A stretch of DNA of 64,000 nucleotides, from assembly GCF_007991635.1 (NCBI RefSeq), contig NZ_BJYS01000045.1, positions 1 through 64,000 of the forward strand, in the 5' to 3' direction. Made by a program: the position numbers and the translations under genes. Source of the stretch: Adhaeribacter aerolatus (lineage in GTDB: Bacteria > Bacteroidota > Bacteroidia > Cytophagales > Hymenobacteraceae). Positions 35,356 through 44,426 of this stretch are shown piece after piece. Numbering within the stretch: position 1 is the stretch's first letter; each line of letters starts with the position of its first letter. A model generated the notes under the pieces. The model worked only from the letters and a program-made list of their open reading frames with translations. It ran no database searches and was not told the origin of the DNA.

Positions 35356-35538
35356 ATGGAAAAAGAAATATTTTTTCTCTTTAACCCGGATGCTCCGGAG
35401 CCCGTTTTCCCACCTAAAGAAAAATACCGCACTACCTTACGCCAAACGCCTGCCCAAAAACGGACAGAGAAAAAAGTAAATTCTTTTAAACTGCGTGCAA
35501 CCATTTGCAAGGTTTTTAGCTCTACCTGGTGGAACTAA
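35356..35538 (+). CDS. Small hypothetical protein
   Basis: A 60-residue frame with an ATG start, a promoter-like TACCTTTG 26 bp upstream and codon use like its neighbours. The product is proline-rich at the start (NPDAPEPVFPPKEKYR), then basic (TPAQKRTEKKVNSFKLRATICKVF) and ends WWN. It has no signal peptide, membrane helix or recognised domain. It lies alone between rsmG and the DUF5686 gene. I do not know its function; its reality rests on promoter position and amino-acid composition, so it could still be chance. Confidence 0.5.
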   Translation: MEKEIFFLFNPDAPEPVFPPKEKYRTTLRQTPAQKRTEKKVNSFKLRATICKVFSSTWWN

Positions 35539-35697
35539 AAACCTGACTTTTATCCAATATTGGATAAAGACGTTAGCATATGACCAGTGCAAATATTTTA
35601 CTTACAGCTAAATAGAAATCGAAATACAAAATTAACAGCCTTATTAGTGCATAATTGTATTATTTACAAGATATTTGCATTTCTATTAGCCTGATAT

Positions 35698-38184
35698 ATG
35701 AAAAGCCTCCTAATATTTTTATTATCTTTTACGGTGGTTTCTGCCCTGGCACAAAACCAAATTTCCGGAAAAGTTACGGATGCCCGCACCGGCGAAGCTT
35801 TGCCATTTGTAAGTATATATATAAAAAATACAACTATTGGTACCTCTACCGATGAGAATGGAAGCTATCGTATAAAACTTTCTAATTTGCCCGATTCGCT
35901 TACTGCTTCTTTTGTGGGGTACAAAAACCAGTCGAAGTTTGTTAAAAAGGGTGTTGCCAATCAGGTAATTAACTTTGATTTAGGTTTAACCAGCGTTAGC
36001 CTGAACGAAATATTAATCCGGCCCGAGGAAAATCCGGCCATCCGGATTATGCGACAGGTAATGGCTCATAAAAAGAAGAACGATAAGCGTAAGCTAACCG
36101 CCTACCAATACGAGGCCTATACCCGTATGCAGTTTCAGGCCGATAACCTCCTCCAGAAAAAAGGTAAAATAAGCTTGCGGTCGGCGGTTACAACCCTCGT
36201 AGATACCCAATTATTTGTAACCAGCCAGGATGGTAAAAAGGTAATGCCGTTTTTTATTTCGGAGGGCTTATCGGATTATTACTACAACCGCGATCCCCGG
36301 AAAACGAAGGAATTGGTTAAAGCCACCAAAGTTTCGGGCATTGGTTTGCAGGATGGCAGTTTGGTATCGCAGGTAATTGGTAACAGTTACCAGGAATACA
36401 ATTTTTACCAGAACTGGGTAAGTGTGCTGCGGAAAGATTTTATCAGCCCGATTGCGGATGGCTGGAAAGGTTCTTACGAATATGAGTTGGAGGATAGCCT
36501 TTTTGTAGGGGATAATTGGTGTTATAAAATAAAATTTAACCAGAAAAGAGCGCAGGACCTGGCCTTTAATGGATACTTGTGGATTGACGAAGAAACATTT
36601 GCCATCCGGAAAATAGATGCTGCCATTAGTAAGTCGGCAAATATAAATTTTGTGGAGGGGGTGCATTTGGTGCAGGAAGAACTGCCTACCGAGGCTGGCG
36701 CCTGGATGCCGGTAAAAACCCGCATCCACATGAAATTTGTTCCGCTGAACGAAACCCGGCCAGGAATTCTGGTAGATATTAATACTTCGGCTAAGGGAAT
36801 AAAAGTAAATAACCCGCAAAAGCTGAGCTTTTTTAATGAACCCATCCAAATAGCCCCAACAGCCGCTGCTAACTCCGAAAGCTTTTGGGAAGCTAACCGG
36901 CACGATTCTTTAAGTGTAGCCGACCAGCGCTTGTATACGGTGGTAGATTCCATTAAAAATTCGCCGCGAATGGCCCGCTTTACCAAACTGGCCACGGTGC
37001 TGGCTACCGGATATTTAAGGGTAGGCAAGCTCAGTCTTGGTCCGTATCCTTATTTATATGCCCATAACGATCTGGAAGGTCACCGTTTTCAGGGTGGCTT
37101 TAAAACCAATATTTATTTTAGTAAAAAATGGGAATTTAGCGGCTACGCAGCTTATGGCACGCTCGATCAGAAATTAAAATACGGTACCAATGTGCGGTAT
37201 ATTATTACGCGCAAGCATTGGAGCGAAGTAGGCTTTTCGCGTCGCGAAGATGTGCAGCGGGTGGGCTTTATGTCGGAGAAACTAGCGGCCAGTCCGTTCC
37301 TGATGGGCTTTTCACGGTTCGGCGATTTGCGACGGCCTATTTTTACCAAAGAAACCAGTGCCTACCTGCAGCGGGATATTTCCCGGGGCGTAACCCAGCG
37401 CATCACGCTGTCTAACCGCGAATTTCAGCCCTTGTACGACTTTGCGTTCTATAACCAGGGAGCCGATAATCAGCCGGTACCCACCAAAAACTTTACGACC
37501 ACCGAACTTAGCTTTTTAACCCGCTATGCCAACAATGAAGTAAAAGTAACGAATGATAATGACCGGATTAGCTTGGGCAACGGCAAGTGGCCGGTAGTTT
37601 CCTTTAAATACACCCTGGGCCTGAAAAATTTCCTGGGCTCTACGGTAGACTACCAGCGGGTAGACGCCGGTATAACCCAAACGTTTGTAATGGGGCGGCT
37701 GGGCAAGGCTAATTACCGCCTGGAGGCCGGCAAAGTGTTTACCCCGGTACCGTATCCGTTGCTGGAGATGCACTTGGGTAACCAAACGCCGTTTTACTAC
37801 GTGCAAACTTTTAACCTGATGAATAATTTTGAGTTTGCCAGCGACACTTACGCGTCGATGCACTACGAACAATATTTTGAAGGTTTGCTGCTGAATAGCC
37901 TGCCGCTGATAAAAAAACTAAAATGGCGGTTGCTGGCTACCTCTAACGTGCTGTACGGCCACTTGAGTAAAGAAAATTTAAACTTAATCGTACCCAACGG
38001 TTCGGATAACATGGCCCCGGATTCTTTTAAATCCTTAAATAACGGCCCATATGCAGAAGTGGGTTATGGCATCGAAAATATATTCCGGGTACTACGCGTA
38101 GATGCGATACACCGTTTAACTTATCTGAATGATCCGGCCGTAAAAAAATTCGGGTTACGGGTTTCTTTCCAGTTTAAACTTTAG
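35698..38184 (+). CDS. DUF5686 protein with carboxypeptidase-regulatory-like domain
   Basis: An 828-residue outer-membrane protein. A signal peptide covers about residues 1-18 (ending SALA-Q). A CarboxypepD_reg-like domain follows at 22-100 (ISGKVTDARTGEALPFVSIYI, TSTDENGSYRIKL). A middle region has LIRPEENPAIRIMRQVMAHKKKNDKR and DSLFVGDNWCYKIKFN, and a C-terminal beta-barrel of the DUF5686 family runs from about 450 to the end in phenylalanine/leucine (FGLRVSFQFKL). The start of such proteins resembles TonB-dependent receptors, but there is no plug domain. Function is unknown. It is a single gene. Confidence 0.88.
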   Translation: MKSLLIFLLSFTVVSALAQNQISGKVTDARTGEALPFVSIYIKNTTIGTSTDENGSYRIKLSNLPDSLTASFVGYKNQSKFVKKGVANQVINFDLGLTSVSLNEILIRPEENPAIRIMRQVMAHKKKNDKRKLTAYQYEAYTRMQFQADNLLQKKGKISLRSAVTTLVDTQLFVTSQDGKKVMPFFISEGLSDYYYNRDPRKTKELVKATKVSGIGLQDGSLVSQVIGNSYQEYNFYQNWVSVLRKDFISPIADGWKGSYEYELEDSLFVGDNWCYKIKFNQKRAQDLAFNGYLWIDEETFAIRKIDAAISKSANINFVEGVHLVQEELPTEAGAWMPVKTRIHMKFVPLNETRPGILVDINTSAKGIKVNNPQKLSFFNEPIQIAPTAAANSESFWEANRHDSLSVADQRLYTVVDSIKNSPRMARFTKLATVLATGYLRVGKLSLGPYPYLYAHNDLEGHRFQGGFKTNIYFSKKWEFSGYAAYGTLDQKLKYGTNVRYIITRKHWSEVGFSRREDVQRVGFMSEKLAASPFLMGFSRFGDLRRPIFTKETSAYLQRDISRGVTQRITLSNREFQPLYDFAFYNQGADNQPVPTKNFTTTELSFLTRYANNEVKVTNDNDRISLGNGKWPVVSFKYTLGLKNFLGSTVDYQRVDAGITQTFVMGRLGKANYRLEAGKVFTPVPYPLLEMHLGNQTPFYYVQTFNLMNNFEFASDTYASMHYEQYFEGLLLNSLPLIKKLKWRLLATSNVLYGHLSKENLNLIVPNGSDNMAPDSFKSLNNGPYAEVGYGIENIFRVLRVDAIHRLTYLNDPAVKKFGLRVSFQFKL

Positions 38185-38257
38185 TTGAAGCTAATTTTCC
38201 TGAGACGAAAACCTAAAGTTTTAGTGGCCCTCAACTAGTTTGGTCTGCTGTAAATTT

Positions 38258-39232
38258 TTATTTGCTTATAATAGAAGTAAAAAATTCGGCGGTCCGTTTT
38301 TCAGAATAGTAAATATTTTTACGGAAATCTTCGGCAAACCCTACGTGTCCGCCATGCAGCGGCATTTCCAGAAATAAATTGGGGTTTTGTTCCGCTTCAG
38401 TTACCGGGAAACATTCCGGCGATAAAAACGGATCGTTTTGAGCATTAACCAACAAGGTAGGAATTTTAATGGATGGCAAATATTGCCGCGAACTGCAACG
38501 GTTATAATAATCCTCGGCGTTTTTAAAACCATGAATAGGCGCCGTATAGCGGTCGTCGAACTGCGGAAAAGTTTTTAGTTTATCGTAACCGTCCAGGGTA
38601 ATGCCTTCGGGCAGCAGTGTAAGTTTATCTGTTATTTTTTGGCGCAGGGTTTTTAAGAACCGTTGCATATACACCCGGTTTTCCGGACGCGCCATTTGGG
38701 CGGAGGCAGTAATAATATGGCAGGGTACCGAAAAAGCCGCTGCGGCTTTAACCTGTTCCGGTACGAGTTCGGGCTGCTGGCCCAGGTAGTGCAGGGTAAT
38801 ATTGCCGCCCATGCTAAAGCCAACTAAATACACTTCATGGTACTTGCCGGTTTTTAAAGCATATTCTACTACCGTGTGCAAGTCATCGGTAGCGCCCATG
38901 TGGTAGGAGCGAAGGAGCTTGTTCGGTTCGCCGCTGCAACTCCGGAAATTCCAGGCCAGGGCGTCCAGGCCTATTTTATGCATTTGTTTCGCCATGCCTT
39001 TTACATACGGGCGGTCGCTGCTGCCTTCCAGGCCATGGGAGATTATAGCTAACCGGCGGTAACCTTTTTCGGCCCAGTCCAGGTCCAGAAAATCATGATC
39101 GGGCGTTTCGATGCGCTCTCGGCGGTACAATACGCTTTTTTCCTGCCGGAATAAACTGGGAACAATGGTTTCTACGTGCCGGTTGAAAAAGTAAAATGGT
39201 CCGCCCCGGTATCCGGAATGTAATACAGGCAT
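38258..39232 (-). CDS. YheT-like alpha/beta hydrolase
   Basis: The 324-residue protein belongs to the YheT/ABHD1-3 group of hydrolases. It has GPFYFFNRHVETIVPSLFR near the N-terminus, the oxyanion-hole SHGLEGSSDRPYVKGM near 66, the nucleophile in LVGFSMGGNITLHYLG near 142, NAQNDPFLSPECFP with the acid near 270 and HGGHVGF with the histidine near 299. Family members act as esterases or lipases; YheT itself has no settled substrate. No signal peptide is evident. It is a single gene, converging with the DUF5686 gene and divergent from rpsT. Confidence 0.9.
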   Translation of the reverse strand: MPVLHSGYRGGPFYFFNRHVETIVPSLFRQEKSVLYRRERIETPDHDFLDLDWAEKGYRRLAIISHGLEGSSDRPYVKGMAKQMHKIGLDALAWNFRSCSGEPNKLLRSYHMGATDDLHTVVEYALKTGKYHEVYLVGFSMGGNITLHYLGQQPELVPEQVKAAAAFSVPCHIITASAQMARPENRVYMQRFLKTLRQKITDKLTLLPEGITLDGYDKLKTFPQFDDRYTAPIHGFKNAEDYYNRCSSRQYLPSIKIPTLLVNAQNDPFLSPECFPVTEAEQNPNLFLEMPLHGGHVGFAEDFRKNIYYSEKRTAEFFTSIISK

Positions 39233-39398
39233 GCTAAAATAAGTTTCGCCGCAAAGATAGTTGCTTTGGCAGCCGTTGTAAGTTTATATTTATAACAAAT
39301 TATTCTGCTTACGCTAATAACAAAGTTTGTCAGAAAAAAGGTTTACGAACGAGCGGGAGCGGCTTAGGTATAAATACCGTAGAAATTTTAGCTTTATG

Positions 39399-39430
39399 TT
39401 TGGAAAGCTTTAGGAAAAGCTATAAATTTG
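39399..39430 (+). promoter_or_regulatory. Promoter of rpsT
   Basis: TTTG at 39399-39402 and TAAATTTG at 39423-39430 (TAnnTTTG) are 20 bp apart, about 45 bp before the rpsT ATG. A strong match to the Bacteroidota consensus. Confidence 0.7.
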
Positions 39431-39474
39431 CACCTCATTCAGAAAAAGAATAAAAAATATTTATAATATAAATC

Positions 39475-39738
39475 ATGGCTAATCACAAGTCGGCATTAAA
39501 AAGAATCAGAGCTAACGACGCTAAGCGGGTGTTAAACAGATACCAGGCTAAAACTACCCGTACATTTATTAAAAAATTAAAAGGTACTACTGATAAGGCC
39601 GAAGCCCAGGAACTTTTCAAAAAAGTTTCTTCTATGCTGGACCGTTTAGCAAAACGCAACATTATTCATAAAAATAAAGCGGCCAACAACAAATCTAAAT
39701 TGGCTAAGCACATTAATGCGCTGGCAACTGCTGCTTAA
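39475..39738 (+). CDS. rpsT: 30S ribosomal protein S20
   Basis: An 87-residue, very basic helical protein that binds 16S rRNA in the small subunit. The family start MANHKSALKRIRANDAKRVLNRYQ and the later LDRLAKRNIIHKNKAANNKSKLAKHIN are diagnostic. It has its own strong promoter (39399-39430) and terminator (39812-39839), so it is monocistronic, as in many bacteria. Confidence 0.97.
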   Translation: MANHKSALKRIRANDAKRVLNRYQAKTTRTFIKKLKGTTDKAEAQELFKKVSSMLDRLAKRNIIHKNKAANNKSKLAKHINALATAA

Positions 39739-39811
39739 TGTATTGCGGCTTTTTATTTAAAAATTTGGCCTAGCCAATTTAAAGAGATTTTCCTGTTTTT
39801 TTATAATCAGT

Positions 39812-39839
39812 AGCCTTGCCTTTGGGTAAGGCTTTTTTT
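39812..39839 (+). terminator. Rho-independent terminator of rpsT
   Basis: GCCTTGCC at 39813-39820 pairs with GGTAAGGC at 39825-39832, with one G-T pair and a 4-nt loop, followed by TTTTTTT. Confidence 0.88.
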
Positions 39840-39928
39840 ATGCCTAAAGCTCAGGCGAACTGCGCCAATACGCAAGTACTTTAGATGCCAGTGGTAGCAT
39901 ATTTTAATTTTGTTCAGAGAAGAGCAAT

Positions 39929-39960
39929 AAAAAAGCCGGTAAATATTTACCGGCTTTTTT
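39929..39960 (-). terminator. Rho-independent terminator of pyk
   Basis: A fully palindromic 32-bp sequence (AAAAAAGCCGGTAAAT and its complement) lies 54 bp past the pyk stop. On the minus strand it ends in six T. Confidence 0.88.
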
Positions 39961-40013
39961 ATCTCTAAAATATGAAATCAGGGCAATCTAATTAATCATT
40001 AAAATCAGCGATA

Positions 40014-41444
40014 TTATTTACGGCTTAGCTTAATGGTATTGGCGCTAGTGCGGTCGGTGGCCGGCATACTGGTAATATTTACCACCACATTTCCATCCAT
40101 CACATGACCGTCTTTGGTTAATATCGACCGGAAATCGGCAATCAAATTATCGGTAGAGGTTACTTCCTTATCATAATAATAGGTACGGATACCCCAAACC
40201 ATATTCAGTTGGTTTACTAACCTAAGATTATCGGTAAATACAAATATATGCGCCTTGGGGCGGTGTTTAGCCGTATGGAAAGCCGTATAACCTGAACGGG
40301 TCATGCACACCACAGCAGTTGCTTCGGTATCGCGGGCCAGGGCACAGGCATTAGAAATAACCGTTTTACTGAAGAAGGACTCTACATTAGGCTTAGGTTT
40401 TACTATTTTGTGGTACACTTCGCCGTTAGCTTCTACCGAGGCAATGGTGCGGCTCATGCTCCGGATGGTTTCCAGGGGGTAAGAACCAGCAGCAGTCTCA
40501 GCACTTAACATTACGGCATCGGCTCCATCAAATACCGCGTTGGCCACGTCGTTGGTTTCGGCGCGGGTAGGGCGGGCGTTGGTAATCATGCTTTCCATCA
40601 TTTGGGTAGCAATAATTACGGGTTTGCCAGCTTTGTTGCATTTCTCTACCATCATCTTTTGCAGCATGGGTACGTCCTCCGCTTTTATTTCTACGCCTAA
40701 GTCGCCGCGGGCCACCATAATGGCATCGGTAGCCGAGATAATTTCGTCGATATTCCGGATGGCTTCGGGTTTCTCAATTTTTGCCACCACCAGGGTGTTC
40801 TTGCCCCGCTCTTTAATAATCCGCTTTATATCGGCTATATCCTGGGCTTTGCGCACAAACGATAAGGCAACCCATTCTACATCGTTGTCTAAACCAAAAT
40901 GTAAATCTTCAACATCCTTATCGGTTAGCGAGGGGGCCGAAACTGAAGTATCGGGTAAATTAATGCCTTTACGGGGTTTTACCGGACCACCGTAAATTAC
41001 CACCACATCTACTTCTTTGTCTTTATCAGTGGCCAACACCCGCAGCTCAATTTTGCCATCGTCAATCAGGATAGCATCGCCCACATTTACATCCCGGGCC
41101 AAATCCATGTAAATAGTAGATAAGCGGGTGGCGGTACTTACCGAGTTATCGCAAACCAGTTTTATCTGATCGCCGGCTTTAATTTCTACCTGGCCGTTTT
41201 CTACATCACCCAGTCTGATTTTGGGGCCTTGTAAATCCTGCATCAGGCAAATATGGGTGCCCATCTCTTGGTTCAGCTGGCGCACCATTTCTACAACTTG
41301 GCGGTGGTCTTCGTGTTTGCCATGCGAAAAATTAAGCCGGAATACATCAACGCCTTCTTTAATCAGAGCCGAAAGCATGTCGTAATTGTTGCTGGCCGGG
41401 CCAACCGTGGCTATAATTTTGGTCTTATTAAATGCTACTTCCAT
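40014..41444 (-). CDS. pyk: Pyruvate kinase
   Basis: The last step of glycolysis, phosphoenolpyruvate plus ADP to pyruvate plus ATP. The 476-residue protein has KTKIIATVGPASNNYDML, the substrate-binding VFRLNFSHGKHEDH near 35, LQDLQGPKIRLG near 68, VAKIEKPEAIRNIDEII with the catalytic lysine near 220, MVARGDLGVEI near 242, and the signature VIIATQMMESMITNARPTRAE near 275. The C-terminal domain (about 350-476) is complete. It lies 6 bp after the IPExxxVDY-type gene, with which it is co-transcribed, a conserved pairing in Bacteroidota. Confidence 0.97.
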   Translation of the reverse strand: MEVAFNKTKIIATVGPASNNYDMLSALIKEGVDVFRLNFSHGKHEDHRQVVEMVRQLNQEMGTHICLMQDLQGPKIRLGDVENGQVEIKAGDQIKLVCDNSVSTATRLSTIYMDLARDVNVGDAILIDDGKIELRVLATDKDKEVDVVVIYGGPVKPRKGINLPDTSVSAPSLTDKDVEDLHFGLDNDVEWVALSFVRKAQDIADIKRIIKERGKNTLVVAKIEKPEAIRNIDEIISATDAIMVARGDLGVEIKAEDVPMLQKMMVEKCNKAGKPVIIATQMMESMITNARPTRAETNDVANAVFDGADAVMLSAETAAGSYPLETIRSMSRTIASVEANGEVYHKIVKPKPNVESFFSKTVISNACALARDTEATAVVCMTRSGYTAFHTAKHRPKAHIFVFTDNLRLVNQLNMVWGIRTYYYDKEVTSTDNLIADFRSILTKDGHVMDGNVVVNITSMPATDRTSANTIKLSRK

Positions 41445-41450
41445 AAAATA

Positions 41451-41876
41451 TTAAAACATCAGGTTTTCCTTAAATTGAAAGGAATTTGGGTCGAATTTTT
41501 TTACGTATTGTACTAATGGTACCAGTTTAAAGCGATTCAGGAATTCCTGCTGGCAATTGCTGAGCGCGCCGGAAATCTGAATGATATAATCATATTCTTT
41601 AATATCGGGTACCAGAAAAGGTTTTTTTAACGTGCTAAGGTCTACGGATTTGTTGCGGATAAGTCTGAAAGTACTGTGTTCGGTGGCGTGCAGGTAGTTT
41701 GATATCACGAGGCGGCCTTTATTAAAAAAGTCGTACTTTAAGTCTTGCTGTTTGATTAGTCTTATTCTAAAGCATTTATTCAATGCCCATGCAAGTTTAT
41801 GTTCTTTACTGGAAGAAACCAAACCAAATATGTCAAAATCATAATCGTATTCTACTTCCAGCTTAAATGTTTTCAT
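41451..41876 (-). CDS. IPExxxVDY-family protein
   Basis: A 141-residue protein of the family named for an IPExxxVDY motif. Here the motif reads VPDIKEYDY near residue 90, a variant. The N-terminal KLEVEYDYDFDIFGLVSSSKEHKLAWALNK and VISNYLHATEHSTFRLIRN are typical. It ends with a KFDPNSFQF stretch also seen in homologues. The function is unknown, but the gene is regularly found beside pyk and the acpP-fabF-rnc genes in Bacteroidota, exactly as here. It is cytoplasmic by sequence. It is first in the operon with pyk; acpP is divergent. Confidence 0.88.
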   Translation of the reverse strand: MKTFKLEVEYDYDFDIFGLVSSSKEHKLAWALNKCFRIRLIKQQDLKYDFFNKGRLVISNYLHATEHSTFRLIRNKSVDLSTLKKPFLVPDIKEYDYIIQISGALSNCQQEFLNRFKLVPLVQYVKKFDPNSFQFKENLMF

Positions 41877-41982
41877 ATAAAGGATAGATTAAAAGGTGAA
41901 AGCCTAATGGATTTGAACGGGACGCTAAAAATAAGCAGCCTTTGTATTACTTGCTTCACCCAAGCAGGAAAACATTTATCCA

Positions 41983-41990
41983 CAAAGTTA
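41983..41990 (-). promoter_or_regulatory. Possible -7 element of the IPExxxVDY-pyk operon
   Basis: The complement reads TAACTTTG (TAnnTTTG), about 107 nt before the ATG at 41876. No clear -33 element is found at the right spacing. Confidence 0.35.
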
Positions 41991-42004
41991 TCTGCATAAA
42001 TTTT

Positions 42005-42036
42005 TTTGACATTGTGTTTTTAAATCTCTTAATTTG
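42005..42036 (+). promoter_or_regulatory. Promoter of acpP
   Basis: TTTG at 42005-42008 and TTAATTTG at 42029-42036, seven of eight positions of the TAnnTTTG motif, are 20 bp apart. The element lies 27 bp before the acpP ATG. Confidence 0.55.
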
Positions 42037-42062
42037 CACAGTATTTCAAAAAAATAAAGAAA

Positions 42063-42299
42063 ATGTCAGAAATCGCAGAAAAAGTTAAAGCTATTATCAT
42101 CGATAAATTAGGTGTTGAAGAATCAGAAGTAACTCCGGAGGCCAGCTTTACCAATGACTTAGGTGCCGATTCTTTGGATACCGTAGAACTTATTATGGAA
42201 TTTGAAAAAGAATTCAACGTTTCAATTCCCGATGATCAGGCTGAAAACATTGGCACCGTTGGTCAGGCCATCAGCTACCTGGAAGAGCACGCTAAATAG
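42063..42299 (+). CDS. acpP: Acyl carrier protein
   Basis: The 78-residue acidic carrier of fatty acid synthesis. The phosphopantetheine attachment serine is S37 in [13 protein letters not shown], and the rest ([37 protein letters not shown]) matches the family end to end. It is first in an acpP-fabF-rnc cluster, a conserved order, with 65 bp to fabF. A promoter is at 42005-42036. Confidence 0.98.
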   Translation: MSEIAEKVKAIIIDKLGVEESEVTPEASFTNDLGADSLDTVELIMEFEKEFNVSIPDDQAENIGTVGQAISYLEEHAK

Positions 42300-42364
42300 T
42301 AATTCTTCCAAAATTATTTTTTCTGTTCATCACTTTTCCTATTTTCCACCCTCTGTGCTAGCTT

Positions 42365-43618
42365 ATGGAGCTTAAGAGAGTTGTAATTACTGGCCTTGGC
42401 GCACTCACCCCGATTGGTAACACCGTTTCAGAATACTGGAATGGTTTAGTTAACGGGGTGAGTGGTGCCGCGCCTATTACACGATTTGACGCCAGTAAAT
42501 TTAAAACTCAATTTGCCTGCGAAGTAAAAGGATATAACGCCGAAAACTATTTCGATAGAAAAGAGGCGCGTAAAATGGACCTTTTCTCGCAGTTTGCCAT
42601 GGTTACTGCCGAACAGGCCGTAGTAGATGCCAACCTGTTGCAGAATGGACTTGATCCGGACCGTATTGGGGTAATCTGGGGTTCCGGCATAGGGGGCTTG
42701 CGCACCTTTCAGGAAGAATGCGTGGCTTTCGCCCACGGCGATGGTACCCCACGCTTCAATCCTTTCTTTATTCCCAAAATGATCGCCGATATTAGTGCCG
42801 GGCATATTTCCATAAAATATGGTTTCCGGGGCCCTAATTTCGTAACGGTATCGGCTTGTGCTTCAGCAACCAATGCTTTAATCGACTCTTTTAATTACAT
42901 CCGGTTAGGAATGGCCGATGTAATTGTAAGTGGCGGTTCGGAAGCCGCTGTAACCGAAGCCGGTGTGGGAGGTTTTAATGCTTTAAAAGCTTTATCCGAA
43001 CGCAACGATTCTCCAGCCACTGCCTCCCGCCCCTTCGATAAAGACCGCGATGGTTTTGTATTGGGCGAAGGTTCGGCGGCCATTGTGCTGGAAGAATACG
43101 AACACGCCAAAGCCCGGGGTGCTAAAATTTACGCCGAAATTATTGGCGGCGGCATGAGTGCCGATGCTTACCACATTACCGCTCCGCATCCGGAAGGATT
43201 AGGCGCTTTAAACGTAATGAAAAATGTAATCCGCGATGCCCGCATAGATCCGGAAGAAGTAGATTACATAAATGTACACGGTACTTCTACGCCATTGGGC
43301 GATTTAAGCGAAGCCAAAGCGATACAGGAAGTTTTTGGCGAACACGCCTATAAATTAAACATCAGCTCTACCAAATCCATGACCGGCCACTTGCTGGGTG
43401 CGGCTGGTGCCATAGAGTCTGTAGCGGCCATCTTGTCTATCCAGAACAACATGGTGCCACCTACCATCAATCATTTTACCGACGATGAAAGTTTCGACCC
43501 AAAATTAAATTTTACGTTTAATAAGGCGCAGGCCCGCGAAGTAAATGTGGCCTTAAGTAATACTTTTGGGTTTGGCGGACATAATACCTCGGTAATATTC
43601 CGCCGGGTAACGGAGTAG
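42365..43618 (+). CDS. fabF: Beta-ketoacyl-ACP synthase II
   Basis: FabF condenses malonyl-ACP with acyl-ACP in fatty acid elongation. In 417 residues the catalytic cysteine is C165 in TVSACASATNAL, with histidines in VHGTSTPLGD (near 304) and in SMTGHLLGAAGA (near 341) completing the Cys-His-His triad. The start RVVITGLGALTPIGN and the end NTFGFGGHNTSVIF are standard. It lies between acpP and rnc on the same strand, a common bacterial order. Confidence 0.97.
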   Translation: MELKRVVITGLGALTPIGNTVSEYWNGLVNGVSGAAPITRFDASKFKTQFACEVKGYNAENYFDRKEARKMDLFSQFAMVTAEQAVVDANLLQNGLDPDRIGVIWGSGIGGLRTFQEECVAFAHGDGTPRFNPFFIPKMIADISAGHISIKYGFRGPNFVTVSACASATNALIDSFNYIRLGMADVIVSGGSEAAVTEAGVGGFNALKALSERNDSPATASRPFDKDRDGFVLGEGSAAIVLEEYEHAKARGAKIYAEIIGGGMSADAYHITAPHPEGLGALNVMKNVIRDARIDPEEVDYINVHGTSTPLGDLSEAKAIQEVFGEHAYKLNISSTKSMTGHLLGAAGAIESVAAILSIQNNMVPPTINHFTDDESFDPKLNFTFNKAQAREVNVALSNTFGFGGHNTSVIFRRVTE

Positions 43619-43634
43619 AAGTTATCCTGTTAAG

Positions 43635-44357
43635 TTGGTGTTTACACTCTTTAATAAATTATTACACAAAGACCGGGCTTTCATTAAAGCCATTACCAAC
43701 GTTACAAACATTACGCCGGATAATGTTTACCTCTATACCCTTGCCCTTACCCATACCTCTTTTGCGAAACAAAACCAATCGGGGAAGCAGGAAACCAACG
43801 AGCGGCTCGAATTTTTAGGGGATTCTATTCTGGGAGCGGTGGTGGCCGAGTTTCTGTTTAAAAAATTTCCTTACAAAGACGAAGGTTTCCTGACCGAAAT
43901 CCGATCCCGGATTGTAAACCGCGAGTCGCTGAACCATATTGCCGTAAAAATTGGCCTGAATACGCTGGTAAAAATAGACCAGCAAAACCACAATACCCGG
44001 TTTAAATCGATTAACGGTAATGCGCTGGAGGCTTTGGTAGGTGCCATTTATTTAGATAAGGGTTACAAAACCACCAAAAAGTTTATCCTGGATAAACTCA
44101 TTAAGCCGCATTTCGATTTCCACACCTTATTAAATACCACCGTTAATTTCAAAAGTAAATTAATAGAGTGGGCCCAAAGCCAGAATAAAAATATCCGGTT
44201 CGAAATTGTGCAGCAAAAGCAATCGGGCAGTACCACCGAATTTACCGCCGAAGTAACCATCGACGATAAACCGATTACTACCGGCACGGGTTACTCTAAA
44301 AAGAAAGCCGAACAGGCAGCGGCCGAAAAAAGTTTAACCTTACTCCAGGTTGCGTAA
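43635..44357 (+). CDS. rnc: Ribonuclease III
   Basis: RNase III cuts double-stranded RNA, including the rRNA precursor. The 240-residue protein has the nuclease domain (ERLEFLGDSILGAVVAEFLF near 57, with the acidic catalytic residues, and GNALEALVGAIYLDKGY near 122) and a dsRNA-binding domain from about 168 (FKSKLIEWAQSQNK to KKKAEQAAAEKSL). No ATG lies near the front; translation must start at TTG 43635 or GTG 43638, which are adjacent in frame. It is 17 bp after fabF. The long dsRNA hairpins listed as repeats in this window would be natural substrates for such an enzyme, but that is speculation. Confidence 0.94.
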   Translation: MVFTLFNKLLHKDRAFIKAITNVTNITPDNVYLYTLALTHTSFAKQNQSGKQETNERLEFLGDSILGAVVAEFLFKKFPYKDEGFLTEIRSRIVNRESLNHIAVKIGLNTLVKIDQQNHNTRFKSINGNALEALVGAIYLDKGYKTTKKFILDKLIKPHFDFHTLLNTTVNFKSKLIEWAQSQNKNIRFEIVQQKQSGSTTEFTAEVTIDDKPITTGTGYSKKKAEQAAAEKSLTLLQVA

Positions 44358-44426
44358 TTTCGGCTGGATTGGTGTGCCTTGCGTATACGCACATTAAAAT
44401 CAGGTTTTTCCTTTTTTTATAAGCTT

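Noticed and set aside
36268-36903. 211-codon frame antisense to the DUF5686 gene
   Set aside because: It lies wholly opposite a well-supported gene and its product looks like a shadow translation with no domain.
44379-44426. N-terminal extension of NAD synthetase
   Set aside because: Sixteen residues without family support; the ATG at 44427 precedes the nitrilase domain at the usual distance.
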